This document shows, piece by piece, positions 48,841-59,876 of a stretch of 59,876 nucleotides of DNA. Under the pieces are notes generated by a model that saw only the letters and a list, made by a program, of their open reading frames with translations, ran no database searches and had not been told where the DNA came from. A program made the translations under genes and the position numbers. Every line of letters begins with the position of its first letter. Position 1 is the first letter of the stretch. The DNA is taken from assembly GCF_920984675.1 (NCBI RefSeq), contig NZ_CAKLBV010000028.1, positions 1-59,876 of the forward strand. Direction: 5' to 3'. This DNA comes from Methylobacterium sp. Leaf118. Its GTDB lineage: Bacteria > Pseudomonadota > Alphaproteobacteria > Rhizobiales > Beijerinckiaceae.

Positions 48841-49770
48841 TCACACGCCGAAGATCGACCACCCGGTGCGTTTCACGAGCATCTCCAGGGCGATGCGCCC
48901 GAGATGGGAATTGCCCGCCGCGTCGAGCCCCGGCGACCAGACGCAGATCGAGGCCTTGCCCGGCGCCACCGCCAGGATGCCGCCGCCGACGCCGCTCTTG
49001 CCCGGCAGCCCGACCCGGTAGGCGAAGTCGCCCGAGCCGTCGTAATGGCCGCAGGTCAGCATGATGGCATTGATGCGCCGCGCCCGCTCCGACGAGATCA
49101 CCGAGTGGCCGGTGAGGGGATGGCGTCCGGAATAGGCGAGGAACAGGCCCGCCGTGGCGAGCTGCCGGCACGTCATCGCGATGGCGCAGTGGTGAAAGTA
49201 GACGCCGAGCGTGTAGTCGACGGTGTTCTCGATGACGCCGAACGAGCGCATGTAATGGGCGAGCGCCGCGTTGCGGAAGCCGGTGCGCTTCTCGGAGGCC
49301 GCGACGGTCTCGTCGATGGCGATCCCGGAATCCTGCGCGAGGAATTGCAGGAAGCGCAGGATCTCGCCGAGGGCTTCCCGCGGCTGATGGCCCGAGAGGA
49401 TCACGTCGGTCACCGCGATGGCGCCCGCATTGATGAAGGGATTGCGTGGGATGCCCTGCTCGCGCTCCAACTGGACGATGGAGTTGAAGGGGCTGCCCGA
49501 GGGCTCGCGGCCGACCTTGCGCCAGAGCCGGTCGCCGACCATGCCGAGCGCCAGGGTGAGGGTGAAGACCTTGGAGATGCTCTGGATCGAGAAGGGGATG
49601 TCGGCATCGCCCCCGGCGGCGACGCGGCCCTCGCCGTCGATCACCACGAGGCCGAAGGCGGCGGGATCGACCCGTTCGAGTTCGGGGATGTAGCGCGCCA
49701 CCGCGCCGCGGTCGGGACGTGCCCGCATCTCCGCGGCGATGTCCTGGACGATGGATACGAGGTCGGACAC
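48841..49770 (-). CDS. glsA: glutaminase A
   Basis: 309 aa. Serine-dependent beta-lactamase-fold glutaminase: [18 protein letters not shown] holds the catalytic Ser-x-x-Lys, and [43 protein letters not shown] and [22 protein letters not shown] complete the family pattern. It hydrolyses glutamine to glutamate and ammonia. It lies between glnII (convergent, 148 bases) and glnB (91 bases upstream, same strand), so glutamine synthesis and breakdown genes share one locus. Confidence 0.94.
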   Translation of the reverse strand: MSDLVSIVQDIAAEMRARPDRGAVARYIPELERVDPAAFGLVVIDGEGRVAAGGDADIPFSIQSISKVFTLTLALGMVGDRLWRKVGREPSGSPFNSIVQLEREQGIPRNPFINAGAIAVTDVILSGHQPREALGEILRFLQFLAQDSGIAIDETVAASEKRTGFRNAALAHYMRSFGVIENTVDYTLGVYFHHCAIAMTCRQLATAGLFLAYSGRHPLTGHSVISSERARRINAIMLTCGHYDGSGDFAYRVGLPGKSGVGGGILAVAPGKASICVWSPGLDAAGNSHLGRIALEMLVKRTGWSIFGV

Positions 49771-49861
49771 GGCGTCACTCGGCTGCGGCGCCCGGAAACG
49801 AGCGCGGACGCCGCCCGCCCTTCACGAACCGGGCCAAGGGCTCACGGTTCGGCGGGCGGGA

Positions 49862-50245
<384 letters not shown>

Positions 50246-50386
50246 CTACCATCGCAGCCGCGTGACCGCCACGGCGATTTGCGCCGCGAGCGCGGCAAGC
50301 TGCGCAGCAAATGTGCAATATGCGCGGAATATGTGGGCATTCCCGCGGTTTTCGATGAATTTTGAGGCAAGACGTGAGCGACATCC

Positions 50387-51913
50387 ATGCATGAGCCGGT
50401 GAATTCCTCCGGGAAGGCCCGGCCGTTGCTCACCGTCGAGGCGATGCGGCGGGTCGATGCGGCGGCGATCGCCGCGGGCACACCCGGCCTGACGCTGATG
50501 CAAAGGGCCGGCGCGGCGGTCGCGGCGCGGGCGCGGGCCCTGGCTTTGGCCTTGGCCTTGGCCCCGGGAGGGCGGGTACTGATCCTGTGCGGACCCGGCA
50601 ACAACGGCGGCGACGGCTTCGTCGCCGCGCGCCTCCTGGCCGAGGAGGGCCAGGCCGTCGCGTTGCGCCTGCTCGGCGACCGGGCGGCGCTGACGGGCGA
50701 CGCCGCGCTGGCGGCGTCCGAATGGACCGGCGCGGTCGGCCCGGCCGAAACCGACCTCCCGCCCTGCGATCTCATCATCGACGCCCTGTTCGGGGCCGGC
50801 CTCTCGCGCGACCTCGACGGCGCCGCGCGGGCCTTGGTCGAGGCGGTGAACGCGTCCGGCGTGCCCGTTCTGGCCGTCGACGTGCCGAGCGGCCTCGACG
50901 GCGATACCGGGTCCGTGCGCGGCGTCGCCGTGCGGGCCACCGAGACCGTGACCTTCGTCGCCCTCAAGCCCGGCCACCTGCTCCAGCCCGGCCGCGACCT
51001 GTGCGGCGCGCTCCACGTCGCCGCGATCGGCACCGGTGAGGCGGAGTTGGAAGCGGGTCTCGCGGGGGCGCCGGCGGTCTTCCGCAACGGGCCGGGCCTG
51101 TGGTCGCTGCCGCGGCTCGGCGCGGGCAGCCACAAATACACCCGCGGCCACGCCCTCGTCCTGTCCGGCCCGGCCTTCAAGACCGGCGCGGCCCGGCTCG
51201 CGGCCCGCGGGGCGCTCCGGGTCGGGGCCGGGCTCGTCACCCTCGCCTCGCCCGCCTCGGCGCTTCCCGAGAATGCCGCCCATCTCACCGCGATCATGCT
51301 GAACCCCTGCGAGAGCGCCGACGACCTCGACGACATCCTCGTCGACGATCGGCTGAACGCGCTGCTGCTGGGCCCCGGCCTCGGCACCGGCCCGGACACC
51401 TGCGCGGTCACCGCGGTGGCGGCCTCCGCCGGCCGCGCCCTCGTGCTCGACGCCGACGCGCTGACGAGCTTCCGCAGCGAGGTGCGCACCCTCGCCCGCC
51501 ACATCCGCGATGGCGAGGCGCGGGCGGTGCTGACCCCGCACGAGGGCGAGTTCGGGCGGCTGTTTTCGGGAACCGACGCCGTGGGGGAGGGGCTCTCGAA
51601 GCTCGACCGGGCCCGTCGCGCCGCGGCGATCGCCGGTGCGGTCGTGGTGCTGAAGGGGGCCGACACGGTGATCGCCGATCCCGACGGGCGGGCGGCGATC
51701 AACGACCACGGCACGCCCTATCTCGGCACCGCCGGGTCCGGCGACGTGCTCGCGGGCGTGATCTGCGGGCTCCTCGCCCAGGGCATGGCGCCGTTCGAGG
51801 CGGCCTGCGCCGGGGTCTGGCTGCACGGCGATGCCGGGCTCCGGCACGGGCCCGGGCTCATCGCCGAGGACCTGCCGGAATTGATGCCCACTGTTCTGCG
51901 GGCCCTGGCCTGA
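50387..51913 (+). CDS. nnrD: bifunctional NAD(P)HX epimerase/dehydratase
   Basis: 508 aa fusion. N-terminal YjeF_N epimerase half (about 1-220) with VLILCGPGNNGGDGFVAARLL and DLIIDALFGAGLSRDLDG; C-terminal ribokinase-like dehydratase half (about 230-508) with KYTRGHALVLSGP, LGPGLGTGP, LTPHEGEFGRLF and GTAGSGDVLAGVICGLL. It repairs hydrated NAD(P)H. The start ATG (50387) overlaps no neighbour; it is divergent from glnB across 186 bases, as in other Rhizobiales. Confidence 0.94.
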   Translation: MHEPVNSSGKARPLLTVEAMRRVDAAAIAAGTPGLTLMQRAGAAVAARARALALALALAPGGRVLILCGPGNNGGDGFVAARLLAEEGQAVALRLLGDRAALTGDAALAASEWTGAVGPAETDLPPCDLIIDALFGAGLSRDLDGAARALVEAVNASGVPVLAVDVPSGLDGDTGSVRGVAVRATETVTFVALKPGHLLQPGRDLCGALHVAAIGTGEAELEAGLAGAPAVFRNGPGLWSLPRLGAGSHKYTRGHALVLSGPAFKTGAARLAARGALRVGAGLVTLASPASALPENAAHLTAIMLNPCESADDLDDILVDDRLNALLLGPGLGTGPDTCAVTAVAASAGRALVLDADALTSFRSEVRTLARHIRDGEARAVLTPHEGEFGRLFSGTDAVGEGLSKLDRARRAAAIAGAVVVLKGADTVIADPDGRAAINDHGTPYLGTAGSGDVLAGVICGLLAQGMAPFEAACAGVWLHGDAGLRHGPGLIAEDLPELMPTVLRALA

Positions 51914-51923
51914 CGACAGCCGA

Positions 51924-51961
51924 AAGCCCCCGGCTTCCCGCGAGGGCCGGCCGGGGGGCTT
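51924..51961. terminator. bidirectional stem-loop between nnrD and ccrM
   Basis: Left arm aagcccccggc (51924-51934) and right arm gccggggggctt (51950-51961) pair with one extra G. It lies between the converging stops of nnrD and ccrM. No T tract. Confidence 0.6.
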
Positions 51962-51967
51962 CCCCCG

Positions 51968-53581
<1,614 letters not shown>

Positions 53582-53941
53582 ATGCGATCCACGATGAAGG
53601 CCACCAGCTGGACCGTCGCCGCCTGCCTCGCCACCGTCATCGGCACCGCCGCGGTGCTGCCCGCCCAGGCCCAGGGGGGCCGGGCATCCTGGTACGGAAG
53701 CGGGCACCGCACGGCGAACGGCGAGCGGTTCAACCCCAACGGACTCACCGCCGCCCACCGCTCCCTGCCCTTCGGAACGCGGGTGCGCGTGACCAACCGG
53801 GCCAACGGACGCTCGGTCGTCGTGCGCATCAATGACCGGGGTCCCTTCGTCGGCGGCCGGGTGATCGATCTGGCCCGGGGCTCGGCCCGCGCCCTCGGGA
53901 TCGGTGGCGTCAGCTACGTGTCGCTGGCCGTGCTGCGCTGA
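53582..53941 (+). CDS. rlpA: RlpA-like septal ring lytic transglycosylase domain protein
   Basis: 119 aa: signal peptide ([26 protein letters not shown], cleavage near residue 31) and a double-psi beta-barrel [74 protein letters not shown], the full RlpA core. It lacks the C-terminal SPOR domain of E. coli RlpA, a short form common in alphaproteobacteria. The start may be MRST (53582) or MKAT (53594). Confidence 0.9.
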   Translation: MRSTMKATSWTVAACLATVIGTAAVLPAQAQGGRASWYGSGHRTANGERFNPNGLTAAHRSLPFGTRVRVTNRANGRSVVVRINDRGPFVGGRVIDLARGSARALGIGGVSYVSLAVLR

Positions 53942-54053
53942 GGCGCGGCCGCGCGTCGGTTTCCCCGCCCGCGTGCGGGGCCGGCGTTGCCGTCGGGCCG
54001 AGGCCTTCCCATACTCTCCCCGTCACGCTGCAACGCGAGGAGGAGTGGTCGAG

Positions 54054-54371
54054 ATGGCGAAGCCCATGGTGGTCGAGATTCCGCACGAGCTCGGCCGCGA
54101 CGAGGCCCGGCGCCGCATCGACGAGGGCACCGCCAAGGCGCGGGCGGCCCTCGACAAGAGTGGCATCGCCATCAACACCCTGACCTGGACCGGCGACCGG
54201 CTGGATTATTCGGTCACGGCGCTGGCCCAGACCGTCGACGGCCAGATCGATGTCGGCCAGGACATGGTGCGCGTCGAGGTCCGGATGCCGCTGCTGCTCT
54301 CGATCTTTGCCGCCCGCATCCAGAAGATCATCGGCAAGGAGGGCAACAACCTCCTCCTCACCAAGAAGTAG
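54054..54371 (+). CDS. polyhydroxyalkanoic acid system family protein
   Basis: 105 aa from MAKPMVVEIPHELGRDEARRRIDEGTAKARAAL (ATG 54054, preceded by GAGGAGGAG). The first part is the PHA_gran_rgn pattern HELGRDEARRRI, with the later TWTGDRLDYSVTALAQTVDGQIDVGQDMVRVEVRMPLLL and the basic end IIGKEGNNLLLTKK. Members bind storage granules in PHA-producing bacteria, which fits a Methylobacterium host. Single gene; no pha genes in the window. Confidence 0.85.
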   Translation: MAKPMVVEIPHELGRDEARRRIDEGTAKARAALDKSGIAINTLTWTGDRLDYSVTALAQTVDGQIDVGQDMVRVEVRMPLLLSIFAARIQKIIGKEGNNLLLTKK

Positions 54372-54445
54372 CGGAACCTCGCCGGAACCGGCCCGTTCGT
54401 CCGCAGGGCCGGCCCCGATGCCGGCGAGAGGTGAGGCGCCAGTCC

Positions 54446-54697
54446 ATGTCGAATCCCGGACCGATTCCGGAGACCCCGCAGCCGGCGATGCCCCCCGAGA
54501 CGCCGAGTCCGGCGCCGGCCGAGACCCCGGGGGTGCCGCCGGCCGAGTCGCCGCAAGTGCCACCACCGGGCCCCGGCCCCGAAATCCCCGGCGGGACGCC
54601 CGCCGAGGCACCGGGGAGCACGCCGGCGGAGATCCCGCTCGACAGTCCCGGCCTTCCCGACTCGACGCCGACGGGCCCGGCCAACCCCACGGCGTGA
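54446..54697 (+). CDS. small Pro-rich protein
   Basis: 83 aa (MSNPGPIPETPQPAMPPETPSP...), about one third Pro, with PAE/ETP/GPG repeats. Probably disordered; no signal peptide. The ATG at 54446 follows GAGAGGTGAG 11-17 bases upstream. It lies 74 bases after the granule-associated gene. The family is not recognised; it is kept because it starts properly and has a regular repeat structure. Confidence 0.55.
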   Translation: MSNPGPIPETPQPAMPPETPSPAPAETPGVPPAESPQVPPPGPGPEIPGGTPAEAPGSTPAEIPLDSPGLPDSTPTGPANPTA

Positions 54698-54786
54698 TCC
54701 CCGTCAGCGGACGGCCGCGGCATGAGCGGGGCCGTCCGATCCGAAACGCGTTTGTTCCGGGCGGCCGCTGCTGCCATAAGCCCGGC

Positions 54787-56628
54787 ATGGCCGCCCCCCC
54801 GCTTCTCACCCTCCAGGACATCGCGCTCACGTTCGGGGGCACGCCGCTGATCCAGCGGGCGGAGCTGACCATCGCCCCGGGCGAGCGGGCCTGCCTCGTG
54901 GGCCGCAACGGCTCCGGCAAGTCGACGCTGATGCGCATCGCCGCCGGGCTCGCCGAGCCGGATCGGGGCGAGCGCTTCCTTCAGCCCGGCACCACTTTGC
55001 GCTACCTCGCCCAGGAGCCCGACTTTTCGGGATTTGCGAGCACCCTCGATTTTGCCTTGGCCGGCCTCGCCCCCGGCGACGACGCCCACCGCGCCCGCTA
55101 CCTCCTGGAAAGCCTGGGGCTGACCGGCACAGAGGAGCCGGCCCGCCTCTCGGGGGGTGAGGCCCGCCGCGCGGCCCTCGCCCAGGCGCTGGCGCCCGAG
55201 CCCGACATCCTGCTCCTCGACGAGCCGACCAACCACCTCGACCTTCCGGCGATCGAGTGGCTGGAGGCGGAGCTGAAGCGCACGCGCTCGGCCCTCGTCC
55301 TCATCAGCCACGACCGGCGCTTCCTCTCCGCCCTGTCGCGCTCGACGGTCTGGCTCGACCGTGGCGTGACGCGGCGGATCGAGCAGGGATTCTCCGGCTT
55401 CGAGGCGTGGCGCGACGCCTTCTTCGAGGAGGAGGAACGCGACAAGCACAAGCTCGACCGCAAGATCGCCGACGAGGAGCACTGGCTGCGCTACGGGGTC
55501 ACCGCCCGGCGCAAGCGCAACGTGCGCCGCCTCGCCGACCTCCACGACCTGCGGAAGACGAGCCGCGAGCACCGCCGCCCGGTGGGGCAGGCGGTGCTGA
55601 CGGCCAGCGAGGGCGAGGCCTCCGGCACCCTCGTCGCCGAGGCCCGCGGCGTCTCGAAATCCTTCGGCGCGCGCCGCATCGTCAGCGATTTGTCCTTGCG
55701 CATCCTGCGCGGGGACCGACTCGGCATCGTCGGCCCGAACGGGGCGGGCAAGACCACGCTCATCAACCTCCTGACCGGGGCGCTGGCCCCCGATTCCGGG
55801 GAGATCCGCCTCGGCACCAGCCTCAACATGGTCCATCTCGACCAGCGCCGGGCGAGCCTCAACCCGACCGATACCGTCACGGAAGTCCTCACCGGCGGGC
55901 GCGGCGACACCGTCACGGTTGGCGGACGGAGCCGCCACGTGATCGGCTACCTGAAGGACTTCCTGTTCGCGCCCGAACAGGCGCGCACCCCGGTGAGCGT
56001 GCTCTCCGGCGGCGAGCGCAACCGGCTGCTGATCGCGCGGACGCTGGCCCAGGCCTCGAACCTCCTCGTCCTCGACGAGCCCACCAACGACCTCGACCTC
56101 GAGACCCTCGACCTCCTGCAGGAGATGCTCGGCGACTATGCCGGCACCCTGATCCTCGTCAGCCACGACCGCGACTTCCTCGACCGGGTGGCCGGGACCG
56201 TGCTGGTGAGCGAGGAGGAGGGGCGCTGGGTCGAGTATGCGGGCGGCTACACCGACATGCTGGCGCAGCGGGGACGCGGCGTGGAGGCCAGGACGACGGC
56301 CAAGGCGGACGCGAAGGGCGATGGCAAGGGCGACGGGAAGGGCGAGACCAAGGGCGATGCGCGGGAGCGCCCCGCCCGCCCGGAGGCGAAGGGCAAGCTC
56401 GGCTTCAAGGAGCAGCATGAGCTGAAGACGCTGCCGGCCCGGATCGCCGAACTGGAGGCGGGCATCGGCAAGCTGCGCACGGTGCTGGCCGATCCCGGGC
56501 TGTACGGCCGCGATCCCGCCCGCTTCGCCAAGGCCACCGACCTGCTCGGGGCGGCGGAGACCGAGCTCGCCGCGGCCGAGGACCGCTGGCTCGCCCTGGA
56601 GATGCTGCGCGAGTCGCAGAACGCCTGA
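54787..56628 (+). CDS. uup: ABC-F ATPase, Uup-like
   Basis: 613 aa with two ABC cassettes and no membrane helices. First cassette: Walker A GRNGSGKS (39-46), LSGGEARRAALAQAL, LLLDEPTNHLD; second: GPNGAGKT, LSGGERNRLLIARTL, LVLDEPTNDLDLE. The linker between cassettes holds the ABC-F cross-over arm EEERDKHKLDRKIADEEHWLRYGVTARRKRNVRRLADL. The C-terminal coiled coil (HELKTLPARIAELEAGIGKLRTVL) is Uup-type. A Gly/Lys/Asp tandem repeat (KADAKGDGKGDGKGETKGDARE) precedes it. Uup binds DNA and branched structures and may act on ribosomes. Confidence 0.9.
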   Translation: MAAPPLLTLQDIALTFGGTPLIQRAELTIAPGERACLVGRNGSGKSTLMRIAAGLAEPDRGERFLQPGTTLRYLAQEPDFSGFASTLDFALAGLAPGDDAHRARYLLESLGLTGTEEPARLSGGEARRAALAQALAPEPDILLLDEPTNHLDLPAIEWLEAELKRTRSALVLISHDRRFLSALSRSTVWLDRGVTRRIEQGFSGFEAWRDAFFEEEERDKHKLDRKIADEEHWLRYGVTARRKRNVRRLADLHDLRKTSREHRRPVGQAVLTASEGEASGTLVAEARGVSKSFGARRIVSDLSLRILRGDRLGIVGPNGAGKTTLINLLTGALAPDSGEIRLGTSLNMVHLDQRRASLNPTDTVTEVLTGGRGDTVTVGGRSRHVIGYLKDFLFAPEQARTPVSVLSGGERNRLLIARTLAQASNLLVLDEPTNDLDLETLDLLQEMLGDYAGTLILVSHDRDFLDRVAGTVLVSEEEGRWVEYAGGYTDMLAQRGRGVEARTTAKADAKGDGKGDGKGETKGDARERPARPEAKGKLGFKEQHELKTLPARIAELEAGIGKLRTVLADPGLYGRDPARFAKATDLLGAAETELAAAEDRWLALEMLRESQNA

Positions 56629-57007
56629 GAATCCGGGCTCGACGCCACGTATGATGCCCTCGTGCAACGTCAGGCATCGCATTCAGTCGGCAAAGTTCTC
56701 CTGTCATTACCGTGAGCTGGGGAAAATCCAGCTTCCCCGCCAGCCAATACGTTGCGGTCCTGCAACAGCGTCCCAGGAAGCCGGTTTGCGGCGCTCCCGA
56801 GCCCGTGATGTCTGTTGCCCGTACGGCCACGCTCCCGCATGGTGCCCCTCGTGGACGGGGCAACCCCGCCGCAAGCTTCGGCCGGAGCCCGTGCGGGGGG
56901 CCAAGCACCAAGGGATAAAAGGACGGTGGGGGTAAGGTTCGCCGCGAGGCGGATCCCCTCAGAAGAAGTCCGATCCCGTGGGTCTCGAAACTTCTGGAGG
57001 TTTCACA
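56629..57007. other. porin leader/promoter region
   Basis: 379 bases between uup and the porin gene. It carries a GC-rich hairpin at about 56714-56742 (gctggggaa...ttccccgccagc), probably ending uup, and a long untranslated leader for the porin with a good ribosome site (TGGAGG about 8 bases before the ATG). No gene or promoter could be fixed. Confidence 0.5.
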
Positions 57008-58678
57008 ATGAAGCTCGTCAAGAGCCTTCTCCTGGGATCGGCGGCGGGGCTGACCGTCGTTGGCGCGGCACAGGCCGCTGACCTGCCGGTGAAGAAGGCC
57101 GTGCCGATTGAGTACGTCCGCGTCTGCACCGCCTACGGTGCCGGCTTCTTCTACATCCCGGGCACCGACACCTGCCTGCGCATCTCGGGCCGCGCCCGCG
57201 CTGAGTATGGATACATCGGCAGCGACACCCGCAACGCCCCCAGCGGCGGCGACCTGTCGGGCTTCACCGGCCTTGCGCGCTTCAACATCGACGCCCGCAC
57301 CCAGACCGGCTACGGCACCCTGCGCGCCTTCCTGCGCCTCGACGCCGCGAGCCGCACCGGCCACACCAAGTTCTCGTCGGGCACGAACAGCCGCATCGGC
57401 TACGCCTTCTCCGGCACCGGCCAGGACCAGCTCGGCCGCGTCCAGAACTTCATCAACGTCGACAAGGCGTTCGTGCAGTTCGCCGGCCTGACCGCCGGTC
57501 GCGCCTCCTCGTTCTTCGACTTCTACGCCAACGACTACGAGATCATCGGCTCGTCGCTCGGCTCCAACATGCCGTCGACCAACATCCTCGCCTGGACGCA
57601 GAAGTTCGGTGAAGGCTGGTCGGCCACGATCTCGATGGAAGACCCGAACTTCCGTAAGAACCCGCTCTACTCCGATGCCGTTGGCGTCACCCCCATCGTT
57701 CCCGGCCAGTCGGGCCTGAACAACGTCTTCACGACGGCCCCGACGCCGCTCATCCTCGCCATTGATCCGGGGACCGGCAACGCCTCGTCCGTTGCCTTCA
57801 TCGACGCGGTCCAGCGCTCGCGCATGCCCGACTTCGTCGGCACCCTGCGCTACGACGCTCCGTGGGGTTCGGCCCAGCTCTCCGCCGCCGTCAAGGACAT
57901 CAACACCGGCGGTCTGATCGGCAACAGCGGCGCTGCCATCGGTGTTCTGCCCGGTGGTATTATTCCGCCCGGCCGGGGTGGTGTGGAAGCCGCGCTCGCC
58001 GCCCGTGGCGTAAGCTCCGGCGCGCGGACCGACTACGGTTGGGCCGTCCAGGGTGGCGTCAAGGTCAACCTGCCCTTCATCGCTCCCGGCGATGGCCTCT
58101 ACCTGCAGGGTGCCTATGGTGAGGGCGCCAACATGTATACCGGCATCACCCGCTTCACCGCCGGTTACCTGAGCAACGCCGCCACCTACGCCGGCAACCC
58201 GTTCAACCAGTACCTGTCGGACGCCATCGTCAACCCGCTGACCGGCCGCCTCGAACTGGCCCGCAGCTTTACCGCGGTGGCCTCCTACCTCCACTACTGG
58301 TCGCCGGAATGGCGCTCGGCCTTCTATGCCAGCTATGGCGAGATCTCGTTCTCCCAGAGCGCCCGTCAGGCCATCAGCCTGACCAGCTTCTTGATCGGTG
58401 CGACCTCGGGACAGGCTCCCCCGTCCGTCCTGGCGCCGGGGACCGGCTACGCGCTCTCCGCCGCCCTGCGGGACACCTACCAGATCGTCACCGGCGCGAG
58501 CCTGATCTGGTCGCCGGTCAAGGATCTCGATATCGGCGTGGAAGGTCAGTACATCAAAACCGGTCTCAAGAGCGGCCGTGTGGCCGACGCCAACAAGGGT
58601 GCGCCCGGCGGCGTGCCGTTCCTGGTCTCCGACCAGGACGTCTACCAGGCCCGCTTCCGCGTCCAGCGCGACTTCTAA
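57008..58678 (+). CDS. outer-membrane porin, alphaproteobacterial Porin_2 family
   Basis: 556 aa. Signal peptide MKLVKSLLLGSAAGLTVVGAAQAA (cleavage after residue 24). Conserved start of the mature part: DLPVKKAVPIEYVRVCTAYGAGFFYIPGTDTCLRISGRARAEYGY with the paired Cys typical of Rhizobiales porins, then alternating amphipathic strands and a C-terminal Phe (FRVQRDF), the usual outer-membrane barrel signature. Longer than the ~400-aa porins of Brucella, with extra Gly/Ala loops (GGIIPPGRGG). Preferred codons throughout suggest high expression. A strong terminator follows. Confidence 0.95.
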   Translation: MKLVKSLLLGSAAGLTVVGAAQAADLPVKKAVPIEYVRVCTAYGAGFFYIPGTDTCLRISGRARAEYGYIGSDTRNAPSGGDLSGFTGLARFNIDARTQTGYGTLRAFLRLDAASRTGHTKFSSGTNSRIGYAFSGTGQDQLGRVQNFINVDKAFVQFAGLTAGRASSFFDFYANDYEIIGSSLGSNMPSTNILAWTQKFGEGWSATISMEDPNFRKNPLYSDAVGVTPIVPGQSGLNNVFTTAPTPLILAIDPGTGNASSVAFIDAVQRSRMPDFVGTLRYDAPWGSAQLSAAVKDINTGGLIGNSGAAIGVLPGGIIPPGRGGVEAALAARGVSSGARTDYGWAVQGGVKVNLPFIAPGDGLYLQGAYGEGANMYTGITRFTAGYLSNAATYAGNPFNQYLSDAIVNPLTGRLELARSFTAVASYLHYWSPEWRSAFYASYGEISFSQSARQAISLTSFLIGATSGQAPPSVLAPGTGYALSAALRDTYQIVTGASLIWSPVKDLDIGVEGQYIKTGLKSGRVADANKGAPGGVPFLVSDQDVYQARFRVQRDF

Positions 58679-58745
58679 GCGATCCTGCCAACACGGCTTC
58701 CGCACCCTCACGGGCGCGGGAGCCCTGGACTCGAAACCTCCAAAC

Positions 58746-58769
58746 CCCGGCCGAAAGGCCGGGTTTTTT
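58746..58769 (+). terminator. rho-independent terminator of the porin gene
   Basis: 7-bp GC stem cccggcc/ggccggg (58746-58752 with 58757-58763), GAAA tetraloop and six T (58764-58769). It begins 67 bases past the porin stop. Confidence 0.92.
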
Positions 58770-58908
58770 GCGTCGGGCAGCCTTCGGCGGGCCGAGGTCG
58801 CCACGGCCCGACCAAGTGCGCCGCTCCGGCCTTCAAGTCGCCCCGAACGTCCGTATCCTCAAGGGCCTGCCGCGCCCCTCAAGCTGCGGCGGCACGCGAG
58901 ACCGCTCC

Positions 58909-59876
58909 TTGTCCTCCCTTGACCCTCTTCTCCGTCACCGGCTCGGCTGGCTCGCCGGGCTCCCGGCGCTCGCCCTCGTCGGCGCCGTGACGGCCTATCT
59001 CGCGACCCCGCGGATCGAGGACGACCTCGCCCGGGCCGCTGCCGCCGTGTCCCGGGGCACCGGGGAGGGTCAGCCCGAGCCGTGGCTGCGGGTCACGGTC
59101 CGGGGTCGCGACCTCGTCGCCGTGGGCGAGGCGCCCGATGCGGCCCAGCGCATGGCGGCTCTCGAACGGCTCGCCGCGTTGGACGGACCGGCCCGCCTGA
59201 TCGACCGCACCGGGGTGATCGAGGATGCCTCGCCCTTCGTGTGGAGCGCGGAGCGGGCCGGTCCCGCACGCGTGGCGGTCACCGGCAGCCGTCCGGCGGA
59301 GGTCGGCGCGTTCGAGCTGGCGCAGCGTCTCAAGCCGGCCCTGCCGGAGGCCGGCACGCTCGACGACCAGACGCGGGCCGCCCGCGGGGCGCCGCCGGAC
59401 TTTCCCGACGCCGCCGCCTTCGCGCTGGAGCGGCTGCGGGACCTGACCACGGGCTCGGTCGCGACCCTCGACGACACCGTGATCTCGATCCGCGGCGCGG
59501 CTGCCAGCCCCGCGGCCTACGAATCGTTCCGCACCGCCCTCGCGACCCCGCCGCCGGGCTTCACCATCGGCACCGTCACGGTCCTCCCGCCGGTGGTGAC
59601 GGATCTCCACCTGACGATCGAGCGCCGCCCGGACGGAAGCCTGGAACTCGGGGGCGACATCGCCTCAGCGGAGGCCCGCGCGGCGATGCGCGCCGCCGCG
59701 GCGGAGGCCGCCGAAGGCGCGGCGGTCGACGACCGGATGCGCGATGCCCGCGGTGCCGGCCGGACTCCGGACAGCACCGCGCTCGCCCCGCTCATGCTGA
59801 AGCTCGCCGGCCTGCTGCATGCCGGCCGCGTCGCCTACGGGGAGGGGCGCCTGTCGGTCGAGGGCAGCGCCCTGGA
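58909..59876 (+). CDS. BON/OmpA-type envelope protein, partial
   Basis: Open frame running off the window with no stop. A TTG at 58909 opens SSLDPLLRHRLGWLAGLPALALVGAVTAYLATPRIEDDLARAAAAVSRGTGE: a short basic head and one membrane helix. Repeated BON-like units follow, with LRVTVRGRDLVAVGEAPDAAQRMAALERLAALDGPARLIDRTGVIEDASPFVWSAER and, later, TVLPPVVTDLHLTIERRPDGSLELGG. This is the layout of Rhizobiales inner-membrane OmpA-like proteins, whose OmpA domain would lie past the edge. The start is tentative. Confidence 0.75.
   Translation, partial: MSSLDPLLRHRLGWLAGLPALALVGAVTAYLATPRIEDDLARAAAAVSRGTGEGQPEPWLRVTVRGRDLVAVGEAPDAAQRMAALERLAALDGPARLIDRTGVIEDASPFVWSAERAGPARVAVTGSRPAEVGAFELAQRLKPALPEAGTLDDQTRAARGAPPDFPDAAAFALERLRDLTTGSVATLDDTVISIRGAAASPAAYESFRTALATPPPGFTIGTVTVLPPVVTDLHLTIERRPDGSLELGGDIASAEARAAMRAAAAEAAEGAAVDDRMRDARGAGRTPDSTALAPLMLKLAGLLHAGRVAYGEGRLSVEGSAL

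Noticed and set aside
54358..56682. 774-codon minus-strand frame opposite uup
   Set aside because: Reverse shadow of the ABC-F gene; no family signature.
56405..58804. 799-codon minus-strand frame over the porin gene
   Set aside because: The porin is obvious on the plus strand with signal peptide, ribosome site and terminator.

Overview
The window is a GC-rich (about 70 percent by eye) alphaproteobacterial chromosome segment. It most likely comes from Methylobacterium/Methylorubrum (Methylobacteriaceae, Rhizobiales). The basis is the rpsT-dnaA-dnaN-recF order, a CcrM-type GANTC methylase, a rhizobial glutamine synthetase pair (GSI and GSII) with PII, a lone methylmalonyl-CoA mutase small subunit, an alphaproteobacterial-type porin and GC-rich dyad repeats between genes. 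The genus call is inference; the class and order are well supported by gene order and protein families.

Layout. After one plus-strand gene (455-1309), every gene from 1333 to 24972 lies on the minus strand: an SMP-30 lactonase, a thioredoxin-reductase-like flavoprotein, grxD-bolA-purL, a lipase-like membrane protein, a DNA-repair group (recD2, a phage-like gene, recQ), lysE-recF-parE-parD-dnaN-dnaA-rpsT, an OmpA/ExbB pair, a YmdB-type phosphoesterase, 5-formyl-THF cyclo-ligase, 6S RNA, zapA and a DUF4164-type gene. At about 25 kb the strand flips. A gluconeogenic/glycolytic block follows (gap, pgk, fba, a ThiE-like gene, a Sel1 protein), then secreted proteins, the methylmalonyl-CoA mutase small subunit, uppP, a coupled GST-queG-epimerase unit, a triple-PAS chemoreceptor with a PilZ tail, Nudix-DUF983-rnr, and a nitrogen block (glnA, glnII, glsA, glnB). 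Next come nnrE/D, ccrM, rlpA, a polyhydroxyalkanoate-system protein, a Uup-type ABC-F ATPase, a porin and an unfinished BON/OmpA-type gene cut by the window edge.

How it fits together. The region holds the replication-initiation core (dnaA, dnaN, recF, probable oriC-proximal DNA with a dense GANTC cluster) and the methylase ccrM that would modify those sites. A toxin-antitoxin pair (parDE) is embedded between dnaN and recF and is translationally coupled to recF. Between recQ and a phage-like gene there is a compact control region. It has an exact alphaproteobacterial LexA box (GTTC-N7-GTTC) just downstream of a TATAAA -10 element, with a perfect DnaA box directly upstream of that element. This is the strongest candidate for an undescribed regulatory unit. 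The nitrogen block places glutamine synthesis (two enzymes), glutamine hydrolysis and the PII sensor side by side, with a sigma-54-like promoter before glnII and a perfect 26-bp palindrome between glnA and glnII.

No tRNA, rRNA, insertion sequence, integrase or CRISPR array was seen. All family calls are from reading motifs; no database search was possible.
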